Shown one piece after another: positions 11,587 through 21,902 of a DNA stretch of 64,000 nt. Source of the stretch: Roridomyces roridus. Its lineage: Eukaryota; Basidiomycota; Agaricomycetes; Agaricales; Mycenaceae. The stretch spans positions 930,001-994,000 of the forward strand of contig JARKIF010000014.1 of NCBI GenBank assembly GCA_029378245.1, in the 5' to 3' direction. Each line of letters starts with the position of its first letter. Positions within the stretch are counted from its first letter, which is position 1. A model generated the notes under the pieces. That model ran no database searches and was not told the origin of the DNA. It saw only the letters and a list, made by a program, of their open reading frames with translations. The position numbers and the translations under genes are program-made.

Positions 11587-12171
11587 CTATTCACTGACTT
11601 TCATCTCCAACAATTGACCCGGCCACTCCTTCTTTTCGTCGCCTTCAGGCGCATTGGCAAACTCCCTCACCTTTTGAAAACCCTTTCCCTCGTAATACCG
11701 TACCAGTCCATCTTTACCTTCAGGACCTCTGTAACAATCCAACCGGAACCAATCCGCCTTTTCCTCGATTGCCAAATTCTTGGCAAAGTCCAACAAAAAC
11801 TCTCCAACCCCTCGACCGATGAATTTTCTGTGAACAACCAGCATCTTGAGGAAAAACTATCAAGAAATGAGCACGCGTTTTCTCTGTTCCGGTTCCGACT
11901 CACTTGCCTCTTTCCCCGGTTTCTCTTCGGGTGATACAGGAAGGTAGTCGGGTCGATACGGCGTGACTTCAAGATACCCTGCCGGCTGCCCATCGACCTC
12001 TGCAATCCACTTTCGCGCACCTCTCGCCTTGTCGATAGGAATCTTGTTACGCAGCTTCTCCTTGACTTTGTCGTCCCAAGGTTCCCCGCCCCATTGGTCT
12101 TCCAGACCTTTGCTCGTCAACCTGCCGAGGATGAGATCAATCGTACTTGATTTGAGATGGTAGCGTACCAT
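11587..12171 (-). CDS. GNAT-family N-acetyltransferase, about 166 aa
   Basis: Acetyl-CoA-dependent acetyltransferase fold. The C-terminal exon (11856-11587) holds motif A, LKMLVVHRKFIGRGVGEFLL, with the R/QxxGxG/A pyrophosphate-binding loop, and then a typical FRLDCYRG..VRYYEGKGFQKV end. The upstream exon begins MVRYHLKSSTIDLILGRLTS and carries the beta-4 precursor WIAEVDGQPAGYLEVTPYRP. Joining is problematic: the strong donor at 11903 gives the wrong phase with the only good acceptor (next to a five-A run). A weaker donor about 40 bp earlier, after DYLP, restores frame with an 84-bp intron. The N-terminal GNAT strand is short, so a 5' exon could be missing. Substrate unknown. Confidence 0.7.
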
Positions 12172-12926
12172 ACAACAGCAGAATTGAAAGCATCAAACAT
12201 GAATTCAAAGTCTGAATCTGAGAACGAGCGGGCGGTGAGAGACATGGTCGGTCAAGACGAAATTCGAATTGGGTCATTTTCGAGTCACCAAGCCGCGGCC
12301 GACGGATGCGCTGATGCGCAAATCATGATCGTAGTACAAGGGGAAAAAAACATAATACACAAGGAATACAGAGGGAACCCCCATCCGGACCGGACCCACC
12401 ACCGGACTCATGCTGTTCGGAAGCTCTGATGGGGCCAAATTTTTATTGGGTCATAGCGAATGTAATAGGCTCCCCAGACGTAAATTTCTGGATTGAAACG
12501 AACCACAACCACCGAGGTACGGTCGATTTACTTTGTGTCCACCAAATCAGCCAAATCACACAATCCATCAAATTCATTTGATCATATTTCAACCACCGCA
12601 GCTCCTGGAGGGCCATGCTGCTGTGAGGATATAGACCTCAACAGGGCCTTCCAAGGGACACTTTACCCCGTGGGAAAAACACACATATCGGGTCAGCAAT
12701 AATGATTTGGTCCGGATGTGGGTTTATCTAATGTTTGCACGATCTTGATAACTTTTCTCCTGCACGGTGAAGGGCGGACTCTTGTGACCCATGAAAAATA
12801 GAGAAGACAGGTCATATACCTATCTACCAGACCCCGGCAGTAGACCGTGGCAACTGCCCTTGGTCTCATGATATTACACCATCTTCGATGAGTGGTCCGG
12901 ATGGGGGTTTCCCTCTGTACACGTCT
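12172..12926. other. Non-coding stretch with inverted-repeat motif
   Basis: 755 bp between the 5' end of the GNAT gene and the stop of the BRPF-like gene. It is more AT-rich than its surroundings and lacks a convincing frame. It holds three copies of a GGTCCGGATG motif: inverted at about 12376-12395, and direct at about 12709 and 12893. The outer two are flanked by matching CCCTCTGTA sequence, so they form inverted ends about 520 bp apart. Confidence 0.5.
12366..12921. repeat. Possible degenerate MITE bounded by imperfect inverted repeats
   Basis: The left arm at 12367-12393 and the right arm at 12893-12919 match as reverse complements over about 24 bases, with one extra T in the right arm. 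The core is GGTCCGGATGGGGGTT. The interior has no coding frame. No clear target-site duplication is seen, so the repeat status is tentative. The right arm lies just past the stop codon of the BRPF-like gene, in its 3' untranslated region. Confidence 0.35.
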
Positions 12927-15900
12927 TTACACCAAGGTCTTGAACTTCTCCTTCTCGTCGCCGCTCTCCATGGCCGACAGCGCTTTTCTGGAGGACGTGA
13001 ATACACAAATTAGTCGCAACGTGGTAAACCTTACCCATAGGACTTTTTACACTCCTTGTGGTTATTCTTCTTCCACGCACTCTGCATGGCGGACTCTGTC
13101 GCAAGCATATCGTCATCAAGGTCTGAAGGGTTCAGTTAGGACGTATCAAGCAATCGTTCGTCTCTGCCGCGCACCGAAATTATCTCCCAAATGTCGCATC
13201 TTATCCAGAGATAGTTGTTGCCTTCAAAACATCGTCATTCATCCAGAGGTCTGCGATCATACACGTACCATGACATGTTCTTGTCGTAGAATCGGATGAT
13301 GTATAGCTGCTCCTTGTGATTCAGACGCTCCTTCTCAAAGTCCTTCAAGACTTTGTCAGGTATGCTTCCATCGTCGTCCGCTACGACCACAGCGGGCCAC
13401 CAAGGGTAGCTTTCTAAAGGAAAGTCAGAAAATATCAAATTTGCGATTCATGAAGGTCTCACGGCATTTACCCCAGACTAAAGGTGTGGTCAATTTTAAC
13501 GACAAGATGAGGGTAGGATACTTACCTAGCGTCCCTGGCTCTGGTGCCGATTTCAGACGTCCAAGGTCCCGAATCCGACTTGCGCGAGCCGCTTGACGGC
13601 GCTTGGGAAGAGCCTTGGCCTTGCCCTTGGCCTTAGCCTTGGCCTTGCTCTGGGACTTGCCCTGGGACGTTGAGCCACGTGGTCTACCAGGTCGCCTTCG
13701 TGGCACCATTGCAGACTGCTCCTCGACCACGTCATCCTCCGCGTCTGCATCCGCGTCTGCATCCACATCTTCCTCTACATCTGCGGTTCGGTTTACCTCG
13801 GAAGTGGCATCGACGTCAGCGTCAGCGTCTGCATCTGCATCAGCATCAGCGTCCGCATCAACTACGCCAGAGATCTCCACATCTCCTTCGGCATCAAACA
13901 CGCCAGAAGTCTCTGCATCTCCTTCAGCATCAACGACACCAGAAGTCTCGGCATCTCCTTCGGCATCAACCGAATCAGGCTCGGCATCTCCGTCGGCATC
14001 AACTGTACCAGACCCCTCCGCATCTGCATCTGTCGCGCCCACATTATCTTCTGCCTCCGCCTCGGCCGCGGTAGCGACCAGCTCTTGTCGAGGATCTTCC
14101 GGGACATCAACGGGCTCTCTGAGGGGGCGCTCCACAACATCCCCCTCCAAGTCGGGCGGAATTGACGAATCCATATCTGCTTCCGGCGCTTCTCCAGGCG
14201 CAACACTAGGTTCCTCCAGTGCTTGCCCTGATGCTTCTACCTCTTGCATCGACACGTCTTCATCCACCAAAGGTTCCTCTTGCTGTACATTTGGTTGCTC
14301 CACCTCTGCTGCAGGAGAGTCGATATGCATATCTTCATCTTCCGGGCCGTCGGCTTCCCCTCCTTGCTGATTGTCGACCTCAAACTCCGGCTCTCCCCGC
14401 CTGTCCACCTCTTCTGGTTCATTCTCATCCTCGTCCTCAGTCGATAGGTCGCTCAACTCGGAATCAGAGGCATCTCCTTCTGGCAAGTCAGCGTCTTCGT
14501 CTTCGTCCGAAGTCATGGGAGACGGCGGCTCCTCATTATCAGGCAAAGCAGATGAAGACGCAGCAGCAGTTTCAGCCGCCAACTTTTCCAGACGCCTCTT
14601 CTCCCTCCGAATTGCCGGCGTATCAATATGCTCGACAATAACTTGTCCGTCGGGTGTGCGAATATACGTGGGTGGCGGGATGACTACGCGTTCCGGTGTC
14701 ACGCCAGAGAACGATTGAAGACGCGAGGAGGCTGGTCGTTTGAGATCGCCACGCTTGGACTGCGGACGCTGGCTGCTTCCGTCCAACTCCATAGAATTGT
14801 CATCGCGGGGTGTAGATGAAGAGCCTCCGACATCGGGGGTCAACGTGCGATTTTCCGAAGCACCAGTGCTGTATACCGACAATCGCGACGAGCCACGGTC
14901 TAGAGAGAGATAATTAATACTTAGCCCTCTCGAGACGCGGAATATAACTCACCCAAACGCATCCTCTTCTTGGGAGGAGGTGCAGCCGGTCGTTGTTCAA
15001 CAGGCGCCTGGCGATTACCACGTCGCGTGCCAGCAGGTAAAATCCAGCCTTGTTCAAACATCGTGAAAGAGGCGTGTTCATCGACCACATCTTCAACCAG
15101 CGGAATCTCTCCAGGGGGCGGGATGGGACCCGAAGTCCGCCGCGTCAGTGTCTGCGAGGGACCTGGAACGGAACTAGACGTCGACGCATCCTGTCTCTCC
15201 GCCCTTGGTTGTCTTCCCCTGGATCGTCTGGGTGGCGCAGATACACTGGAAGATACAGCTTCCACCTCCTGCGCTGCAAGCGCTGCGAGCCCGCGCCGCG
15301 TCCTAGGAACGTCTGTGCTGATTTCCGGCGTACTGAAGCCACTCATACTTGGGTCGGCAGATTGCCCTCCTTCACGTTTCGCCGCACGTTTTTGAGCATC
15401 AAGTGTCCGCCTATCCGCAAGCCTCTGATCACGAGCCGCTGCATCTTCTTTATTCTTGCCGTTTCGCAGTCGTTTGCCTTTGGACTGTTTGGTTTCATCC
15501 TTCAGCTCGGGAGTCGGAGACATTGGCGGCGTGGGTTTCCGCTTCTCCAACTCCATATTGAAGAGCGATGTGAGAGGATCTGCAGAAAGTTCGAGTTCCG
15601 ATTCTTCCTTGAGCGCGTCACTCGAGAGAAGGAGCTCGAGAACCTCCAGAGGAGGCTCGAGATCGCCGACGGCTAGGGGTGTCCAAGGAGGTGGCACTTC
15701 ACCCTCCGCGCTTGCAGTCAAACGCAGATTAGGAGAAGAAGAAAGCTTTTCCAACTGTTCCAGTATTGGTTGGGCAACGCCGCGGATCCTCAGCGCCGTT
15801 CGGTGGTACGTGTGGCTTTCTTTGTTGTACAAAACGGCATTGTCGAGGACCAAGGTGATGTCATCCTGTTCTACGTTCAGCGCGTCACCCCCACGTGGAA

Positions 15901-17990
15901 GGGATGCTGACCTTGAATTCCTGTATGTCCCAGTACTTGTGCCCTTCCAGCTTGGCTTCAATCTCGCTCCAACTCATGGGATTTTTGACGATGTCGAAAT
16001 AATCGGGCGGCACGTCCTTCTTATTGATTGGGTTCTTGAAATAGTCCAAGCGATCCACTCTGGAACAATATGAGCGGGCGCAGACCCATCGACGCATCCA
16101 CGTACCCGACAATCTTGAGAAACGCTGCCCGGAGCGCCTCGAGGTGCGGAAAGAGGGCCCGCGAAAGAACATCGTGAATGAGCTCTGCTTGTGCCAGTTT
16201 GCGCTTCTCCCGCTTATGGCTCAGGCGCGTCAGGTCTAGCAGCTCTTGAAGATCCCTGCGTAGGTGTTGCAGTTGCTAGATAAGCGTATGTTCAGTCGAT
16301 TGAATGGCCAAAAGTATCCAACAAACCTCCAACTTCATGACCTTCTCCTCCTCGCCCTCCATCTTTGACCCACCACTCGCTGTCCACGGTTCCAAATGCA
16401 ACCGTTTCAACAACGGCGCCCCCCGTCTCGCTTCACGTTTCAAACTCCAATACCTGCAGATCATAGCGACTAATTCGGATTTCTTTCGAAATTTGACCCG
16501 GTCACTATACTCTAGAATCCGTTGGAAGATGTAGGCAGGTACCAGCGGTGGAGCGGGTTTGTACGTCTTGGTATAAGCCCGAGCCTGCTTGACCAATTTG
16601 GCGTCTTTGTAATCGTCTTGTTCCTGCTCTTCCTCAGCCTTCAACGCAGCCTCACGGATTTCAGCCTGCTCTTTCTGGACGGTGTGTGAGCCACTGACAG
16701 TGTCAAAGATATATTGTCTCACAGGAAGATGTTTGTCGCAAAAGGCAGTTAGTGTAGTCAGCTCTGCGCCGTGCACACTTTTCATGGGCAGCAACAACTT
16801 GTCTTTGCGAGCGCAAGTGACGTGGAAAGCAGCGAAACAGGAGTGCTTGGTGCATTGAATGCAGGCGCCGTCCTTGGTTCCGCATATGGAGCATTTCTGA
16901 TCGAAGTGAGCACATTTTCTTTGCAAGTAGAAGCGAGACGTACGAGTTTCCAGCGCTGCTTTGAAATCTTATCCACGCCAATGATGGGCTCCATAAAGAC
17001 GTCGTTGGAGACGCGGGTTTCAGGCAGCCAGATTGCGCAGAGTAGATGTATCCATATGCCCTCGTCGGATTGCTTGAACGCACCACCTTCACTCGGGCAT
17101 AGGTAGCAGGACTGAGCAGCGTTCGAATGTGAATATGCACAAGAGAAGAGCCAGACAGACAGACCACTGGATTTTCGGGCGAAACGGTGCATTTCCGACA
17201 TAACCACTGGCCTTCTGGGATATATGGAACGCCATAGCAGTCTGCATCCTCAGTTAATGGGTCACGTCCACCACAAGCACACGCACCCTGGTGAACAGCG
17301 AGATTACAGCCGTCACAAAACACGATGACATTGCTGTTCTCGCCTTCCGAGTCGTCGCAAATGGCACACGTCGAGTCTTCGGAGGCAAGGTCCGGGTCAG
17401 GTTTCTTGAGGCGTTTCGTCTTTGATGAATCAGCGCATGAACTGGACACAGAATGGACCGAACGCACAAGACCAAACCAGTCCTTCTCCAGCCTGTCCAT
17501 CACAATCTCAAACACCTCGTAGGGGACTTTGTCGAGCTGCTCCTTTTTGCGCTCTATATTTACGGCGTCTAGCCATTCTTGGTCTACGCGTCGTTGTTGA
17601 GACGGTCAAAAAACCGCGTCGGAGGGGCAAACACGCACCTTGCTCGTCCATATCATACTCGATTTGAGGCTCGAGGTCGTCCTCTAGCGGTTCTGAGGTG
17701 CCAAACGCGCATGTAAGCTCGTGGGACCAGGTAGGCGTAGAGCCCTCACCAATGTGTCGAATGTATCCCGGAGGGTGCACGTATTCAGAACCGTCGTTAT
17801 CTGCGCGTCGCGTTTCGTGAGTCGAGTCGAGTCAACGAATTCAGGGACCAGACTCACAGCCGAAATTCCTTGCCTGCTGTTCCCCCATCCCATGCAGACT
17901 AGGTTGGATGGAAACATCCTCGTCAATCTTCACATATGAGACCTCGGGAAGGACTGGGGCAACGTCCGGTGTGTGGCCACCGCGGGCCAT
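12927..17990 (-). CDS. BRPF/Nto1-type PHD-ePHD-bromodomain-PWWP chromatin protein, 1,455 aa
   Basis: Scaffold of the BRPF/Nto1 class, the subunits that target MYST acetyltransferases to histone H3. Fifteen exons: 17990-17858, 17800-17639, 17583-17287, 17241-17165, 17111-16944, 16896-16327, 16275-16106, 16059-15912, 15865-14953, 14899-13526, 13477-13463, 13413-13269, 13221-13175, 13122-13035 and 12987-12927. They total exactly 1,456 codons with all phases matching. Domains: an EPL1-like segment ([17 protein letters not shown], about 90-130), PHD finger ([24 protein letters not shown], about 171-222), zinc knuckle and extended PHD ([13 protein letters not shown] to HVTCARKD, about 227-340), bromodomain (about 500-615, with the acetyl-lysine Asn in AVLYN), an AT-hook ([10 protein letters not shown]), then PWWP ([15 protein letters not shown]) from about 1,337. 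A large acidic Asp-Ala repeat separates bromodomain and PWWP. Yeast Nto1 lacks a PWWP; animal BRPF1 has one. Confidence 0.93.
13463..13477 (-). other. 15-nt microexon in the PWWP domain
   Basis: Flanked by introns of 48 bp (13478-13525) and 49 bp (13414-13462), both GT..AG, with TTGACC and CTGAC branch sites. It supplies the residues VWGKC, placing the conserved VW pair directly before SYPWWP. Skipping it keeps the reading frame (both junctions phase 1) but removes that strand. Confidence 0.75.
13740..14040. repeat. Degenerate tandem repeat encoding Asp-Ala / Asp-Ala-Glu-Gly units
   Basis: Six-base steps (GCATCA/GCGTCC and relatives on the plus strand) encode a run of Asp-Ala pairs. Beside it lie longer units of the type [11 protein letters not shown] in the BRPF-like protein, repeated at least four times with small changes. 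It produces a long serine-rich mirror frame on the plus strand that is not a gene. Confidence 0.8.
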
Positions 17991-18083
17991 TTCGCAGAGT
18001 GTGCTCAGAAACAGAAAGGGATGGAATGTTTGTCGATATTTGAATCGCATGCCATTGACTAATCTACAAAGCTCCAAGATAAT

Positions 18084-19478
18084 TTACAACTCCGCCTCGT
18101 CCTTGCCGACGTGCGCCTCGGGTGCCGGGGTCTCCGTCGCCTCAACCGTCGCCTCCTCAGTCGCGCTGACCGCCTCGGTAGCACTCTCCGCCTCTGCCGC
18201 CTTGGCCGGCTCGCTTTCCTGAGCAGGCTCAGCCGCCTTGCTCTCCTCTGCCTTGGGTGCCTCCTCGTTCACCTTCTTCTTCAAGGGCGCCGACCCGAAG
18301 CCGTGGGTATCATGGAAACTTGCAGCATCACCCTTCTTAAGGGCAGCCTCAAAGTCAATCATTTCCGCATACCCGCCGTGCAGCAGGGCCATCCTCTGCG
18401 CCTCTTGCTTCCGCTCAATGTCGAGCTCCTCCTCTGAGGGCTCGTACTCTTCCTTCTTCGCCTCTGCGTTGATCACTGTGATGTCCACCGAGCCATCGAG
18501 AATGCCGTCGTAGAATTTGCTCAGAGAGTCGAATTTGTTGAGGCCTGGGAGCAAAAAATAATCAATGGGCGGAACGGTCGAATGCGTTGAGACGAACCTT
18601 CGTAGATGAACGGCGTTGTTGATCCGGGAGGGTATACAAGAACCTTGGATTCTTTCTTGCCCACGGGCTCCATTCCGATTGCGGTGTAGCCCTTGCCTTG
18701 ACGGTCGCGATGAATTCCAAACTCCAGCTGTCCCTCGTACTTGTTGGCCAGGACCTCCCAGAGAAGTGGTGTCTTTTTGTCGTTCGTCATGAGCAGCGTC
18801 CGCATCGCGTCGGCTCTCTGCAGTAGATTGTTAGAAGGAGCTGCTACAAGTGAATTTGATTCACCTTCTCGATCCAGGGGACAAGGTCTTCGGGCTGGTA
18901 TATTTTGAGAAAGCTCTTGGGTTTGTGTATCCGTCGGGTCGCATAGTAGTAGAAAGCACTGGCAGAACGCTCGGCGCCCTCGTAAGTCATTGGGGGAAGC
19001 GAGTTTCCACGCGGGAAGACCTGGGTCGGCGTTGGCAAGCAGCTCGAAAGATAAATACGATGCCTGCATACCTTGACCGTGGGGAACCCTTTAACACCCT
19101 GATCTGCGCACAAACGCTTGTTCTTGTCATCGTCACAGTCGACAGCATAGAACGGGAGTAGGGGGTGCAGTCCCAGAGCGGCCTTGCTGAACTCGGGGAC
19201 CAAACGTTGGCAATGCTGCGTTGAATTATCATTCAAGTGAATTGGTGAGAGAGCAGATGCACTTACCCCGCACCACGGTGCGACGAAGGCAACCAAGCTA
19301 GTTTGCTACAAGAAGTTCCAGAAGAGTACTAGAGCCAGGAAACAGAGGGACGGACGTTTGCCTTCATGGCTTGCTTGAAGGACTTTGCATCGAGCATCTT
19401 GACCATTGAATCTGCTGTGAAGAGGCCGGCATAGGCGAGACTTGGCAAGAGAGCCAGCGACAAGAGGGCGGAACGCAT
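18084..19478 (-). CDS. PDI-family thioredoxin-fold protein, 380 aa
   Basis: Protein disulfide isomerase-like enzyme of the secretory pathway. Six exons joined over five introns of about 47-53 bp, all in phase; total about 381 codons. The N-terminus MRSALLSLALLPSLAYAG is a signal peptide. One thioredoxin domain carries the active site WCGHC, split by an intron after WCG, with the cis-Pro segment GVKGFPTVK. Then comes a b-type region (SASAFYYYATRRI to GKGYTAIGMEP) and a charged Glu/Ala-rich tail of about 100 residues, the layout of the P5/Mpd1 type with a single a domain. The last residues are KDEAEL, not a canonical HDEL or KDEL, so retrieval to the ER is uncertain. Start chosen because the signal peptide begins there. 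Confidence 0.88.
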
Positions 19479-20046
19479 GGTGGCAGCAATGGGAAGTCCG
19501 TTTTCCTAGGAACGTACGAATAAATACCAGAAGGGCAAGAGTGAGAATTTGACACGTCCTTCCACGTCAGCACGTGGACCACATCACAGGCAATCATGCG
19601 ACCCGAGCGACGCGTCTCACAGGCGCGTATTCCGCTCTATTCCGGCTTCGGTACCGTACTCTCGTCCTATCCCGGTCCTTCCATTTTCTCTCACCCGAAG
19701 AACGGTGCAACCACACCGAACTTGTGTCTCGAAATACATCCGACAACCTCCTGCAGGTCGCATGCTCGATGGAGCACGAATGAACCCTGTTTCCTGACCC
19801 GATTCAACGAGAACGCGAGGAATAACGAAATTTCAACCGAAAAAATGGCTGAACGATGGTCGACCCCGCTCAATGTCGCCCAATATTCGTGCCAACGGCC
19901 TCTCATACAATTCAAAGGAGAACGACTGCCTCGTGGCGCCGGATCCCAGTCCTCGAGGCCAGTCCATCACGCAACCGCGCGGCTTCCTTATCCTGCCTGT
20001 TTTAAAGGCTTCCACGGTGCTTAACTTCTTATACCACTACTCAACC
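19479..20046. promoter_or_regulatory. Divergent intergenic region (PDI gene / Ran-binding gene)
   Basis: 568 bp between divergent start codons. No gene or repeat is recognised; the open frames here look like chance. A CACGTC..CACGTGG pair at about 19554-19573 could bind bHLH or bZIP factors; this is speculative. Confidence 0.35.
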
Positions 20047-21697
20047 ATGGCCGACTTGAACTTTGTCGTTTGCGGACTCGCTACCATCGCCGCCACTGTC
20101 GGCTACGCCTGTGTTCGAAAACTACGGCCTCTGCCTTTGTAGGAAATGCTGCTCGTCCAGATGAATCCTCATTTGAGTGCCCCGTAGGCGGGCGCAGCAA
20201 GTTCTCCCTCCTCCGACTTTGGAATCCACTCCGCAAACAACACCTCTGATCCTCGAAAAGTTCACGGATACATCCTCTGATTTAGAAGCCCCCGAAACGG
20301 TTTCATTGAAGCGGAAGCGCACGTATGACCCAGAGGACGACGCGGAGCAGGTATGTCTTCTTATCTGCACAACGCGCTATCTTCGCTGAATCAATATCCG
20401 AAGGCGATTGGCTACCCGGAGGTCTGTGTTTTCTGATCCAAATCGTTTCTTCGCTTATTGGAAACAGAACCTGAAAGCAATATACCCCAGAAGAAAACGG
20501 AGGAGTGGTTCTGTGTCAGACCAAGAGGAACCGGTTTGTGTCCGTGTACAATGATATGTGTCCCTGACCCGAAGCCAGCCTGAACGAACCATTGATGTAG
20601 AAGAGGGACATCTGGATGTTACCTCTGATGCGGAGCAGACGGTGCAAATCGAGGAGACCGATGCGCAAATCGAGGAACCTCCTGTGGACTTGAATTCTTC
20701 ACAGCCCGGAGAGACCATCGTTGAAGAACAGCCAGCAGAAGCACCATCTGACCCCATTCCAGCCCCACCTCAGCCGGAGAGTCAGGCTGAGCCGCCCAGC
20801 TCACCAATACCGCCAACCTTTCCTCAAGTCCCGCGTTTCGTATTCCCCCAACCGCCTCCAAACATTACAGCACGCTTCCCGTCTACGGTCAGTGTATTTG
20901 TTCATCGGATGGAGTTGTGCGTTTAATCTGGGTTATAGCGAAGTCAACCATTTGTCGGTTTCGCCAACTTTGCATCATCCACTGGAACGTCTTCCCCTTT
21001 CCTGAGCTCGGATAGTACGCCCCCATCTGGCAAGTCCATTTGGGCAGAGTCTGCGGCCGCAGGAACTTTGGCTTCGACGCTGGATGGCGAGGCTGAAGGA
21101 AGCGGTAGCGTACCTGCGCTGGCACCTCTCAAGATTCCTGCTCCCACTACTATCCAAACCCGTCAGTGACTTGTCCGAACGAAAAGCAAATACTAACATA
21201 TCCACAGCCATAACAGGCGAAGAAGATGAATCTGCCGTCTTGGAGCTCAAGGGTGTGAAACTCTTTGTGAAACGTGGCGAAGAGAATTTCTCCAGTGGGA
21301 TGGTGGGGCATGTTAAGCTGTTGGAACATAGGACGTCAAAGGCTAGGCGGCTACGTGAGTGGTTTTCTACACTCCAACCCTGATGCTAATAGGTCAAGCA
21401 GTCTTCCGCCGCGAACCCCTTTGGAAAGTGTCGATGAACGCGCGGTTGGGCCCAACGAATCCGATGCGATGTACGTTCGATGAGAGGGAATGCGTGCTGC
21501 GTGTGGCCTTGAAGGAGCTGGAGCTGGACTCCTCCGTGACGGTCATCTACGCGTTCAAGGTTCGTACCAACTCTCCTCTGGAATGGCATGGTTAAATCGA
21601 AATGAATATGCAGCCGGGTCGGGCGTGTAAGAAGAGCGATTTCCAGGAATTCGCAGAATCTTTGTTGGCGCTGACGCGGACGAGTGGCCAGGAATAA
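20047..21697 (+). CDS. Ran-binding domain protein (RanBP3/Yrb2-like), about 419 aa
   Basis: Nuclear transport cofactor of the Yrb2/RanBP3 type, binding Ran-GTP through a C-terminal RanBD. Nine exons over introns of 45-54 bp give exactly 420 codons, including an 18-nt microexon (AIGYPE, near 20404-20421). The RanBD runs from EEDESAVLELKGVKLFVKRG through GHVKLLEH, FRREPLWKVSMNARL and MRCTFDERECVLRVALKE to VTVIYAFK, the expected strand order. Upstream is a basic segment (SLKRKRTYDPEDD..IYPRRKRRSGS), acidic and Pro-rich stretches and an FG-like block (RSQPFVGFANF). The first exon encodes a hydrophobic run (FVVCGLATIAATVGYAC) followed by basic residues, which looks like a membrane anchor. The first intron (about 49 bp after LRPLP) is the least certain, so the N-terminus may be wrong. 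Confidence 0.8.
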
Positions 21698-21902
21698 TAT
21701 GTAGATGTAACATCGGTTGTAATGGTTGTAATTGAAGCATCTGGAGTGGCGCTTTTCGCTCGCCGCCCAGTGTGGCGCTCGGATAGTCACTCGGACTGGG
21801 ATATGATGCACAGCGATTTGATCAAACTGCGCACGTCTTGACCTTGCTCCAACCACTTCAACCTTCAGGAAACCTCCAGAAACCGCCCAGGGAGTCAGCT
21901 AG

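Noticed and set aside
13603..14370. 255-codon Ser-rich plus-strand frame
   Set aside because: It is the mirror of the Asp-Ala repeat in the BRPF-like gene on the other strand; repeat-driven open frames arise without selection.
19549..20024. Several plus-strand frames before the Ran-binding gene
   Set aside because: Overlapping, low-complexity and without domains; the stretch is the divergent promoter region.
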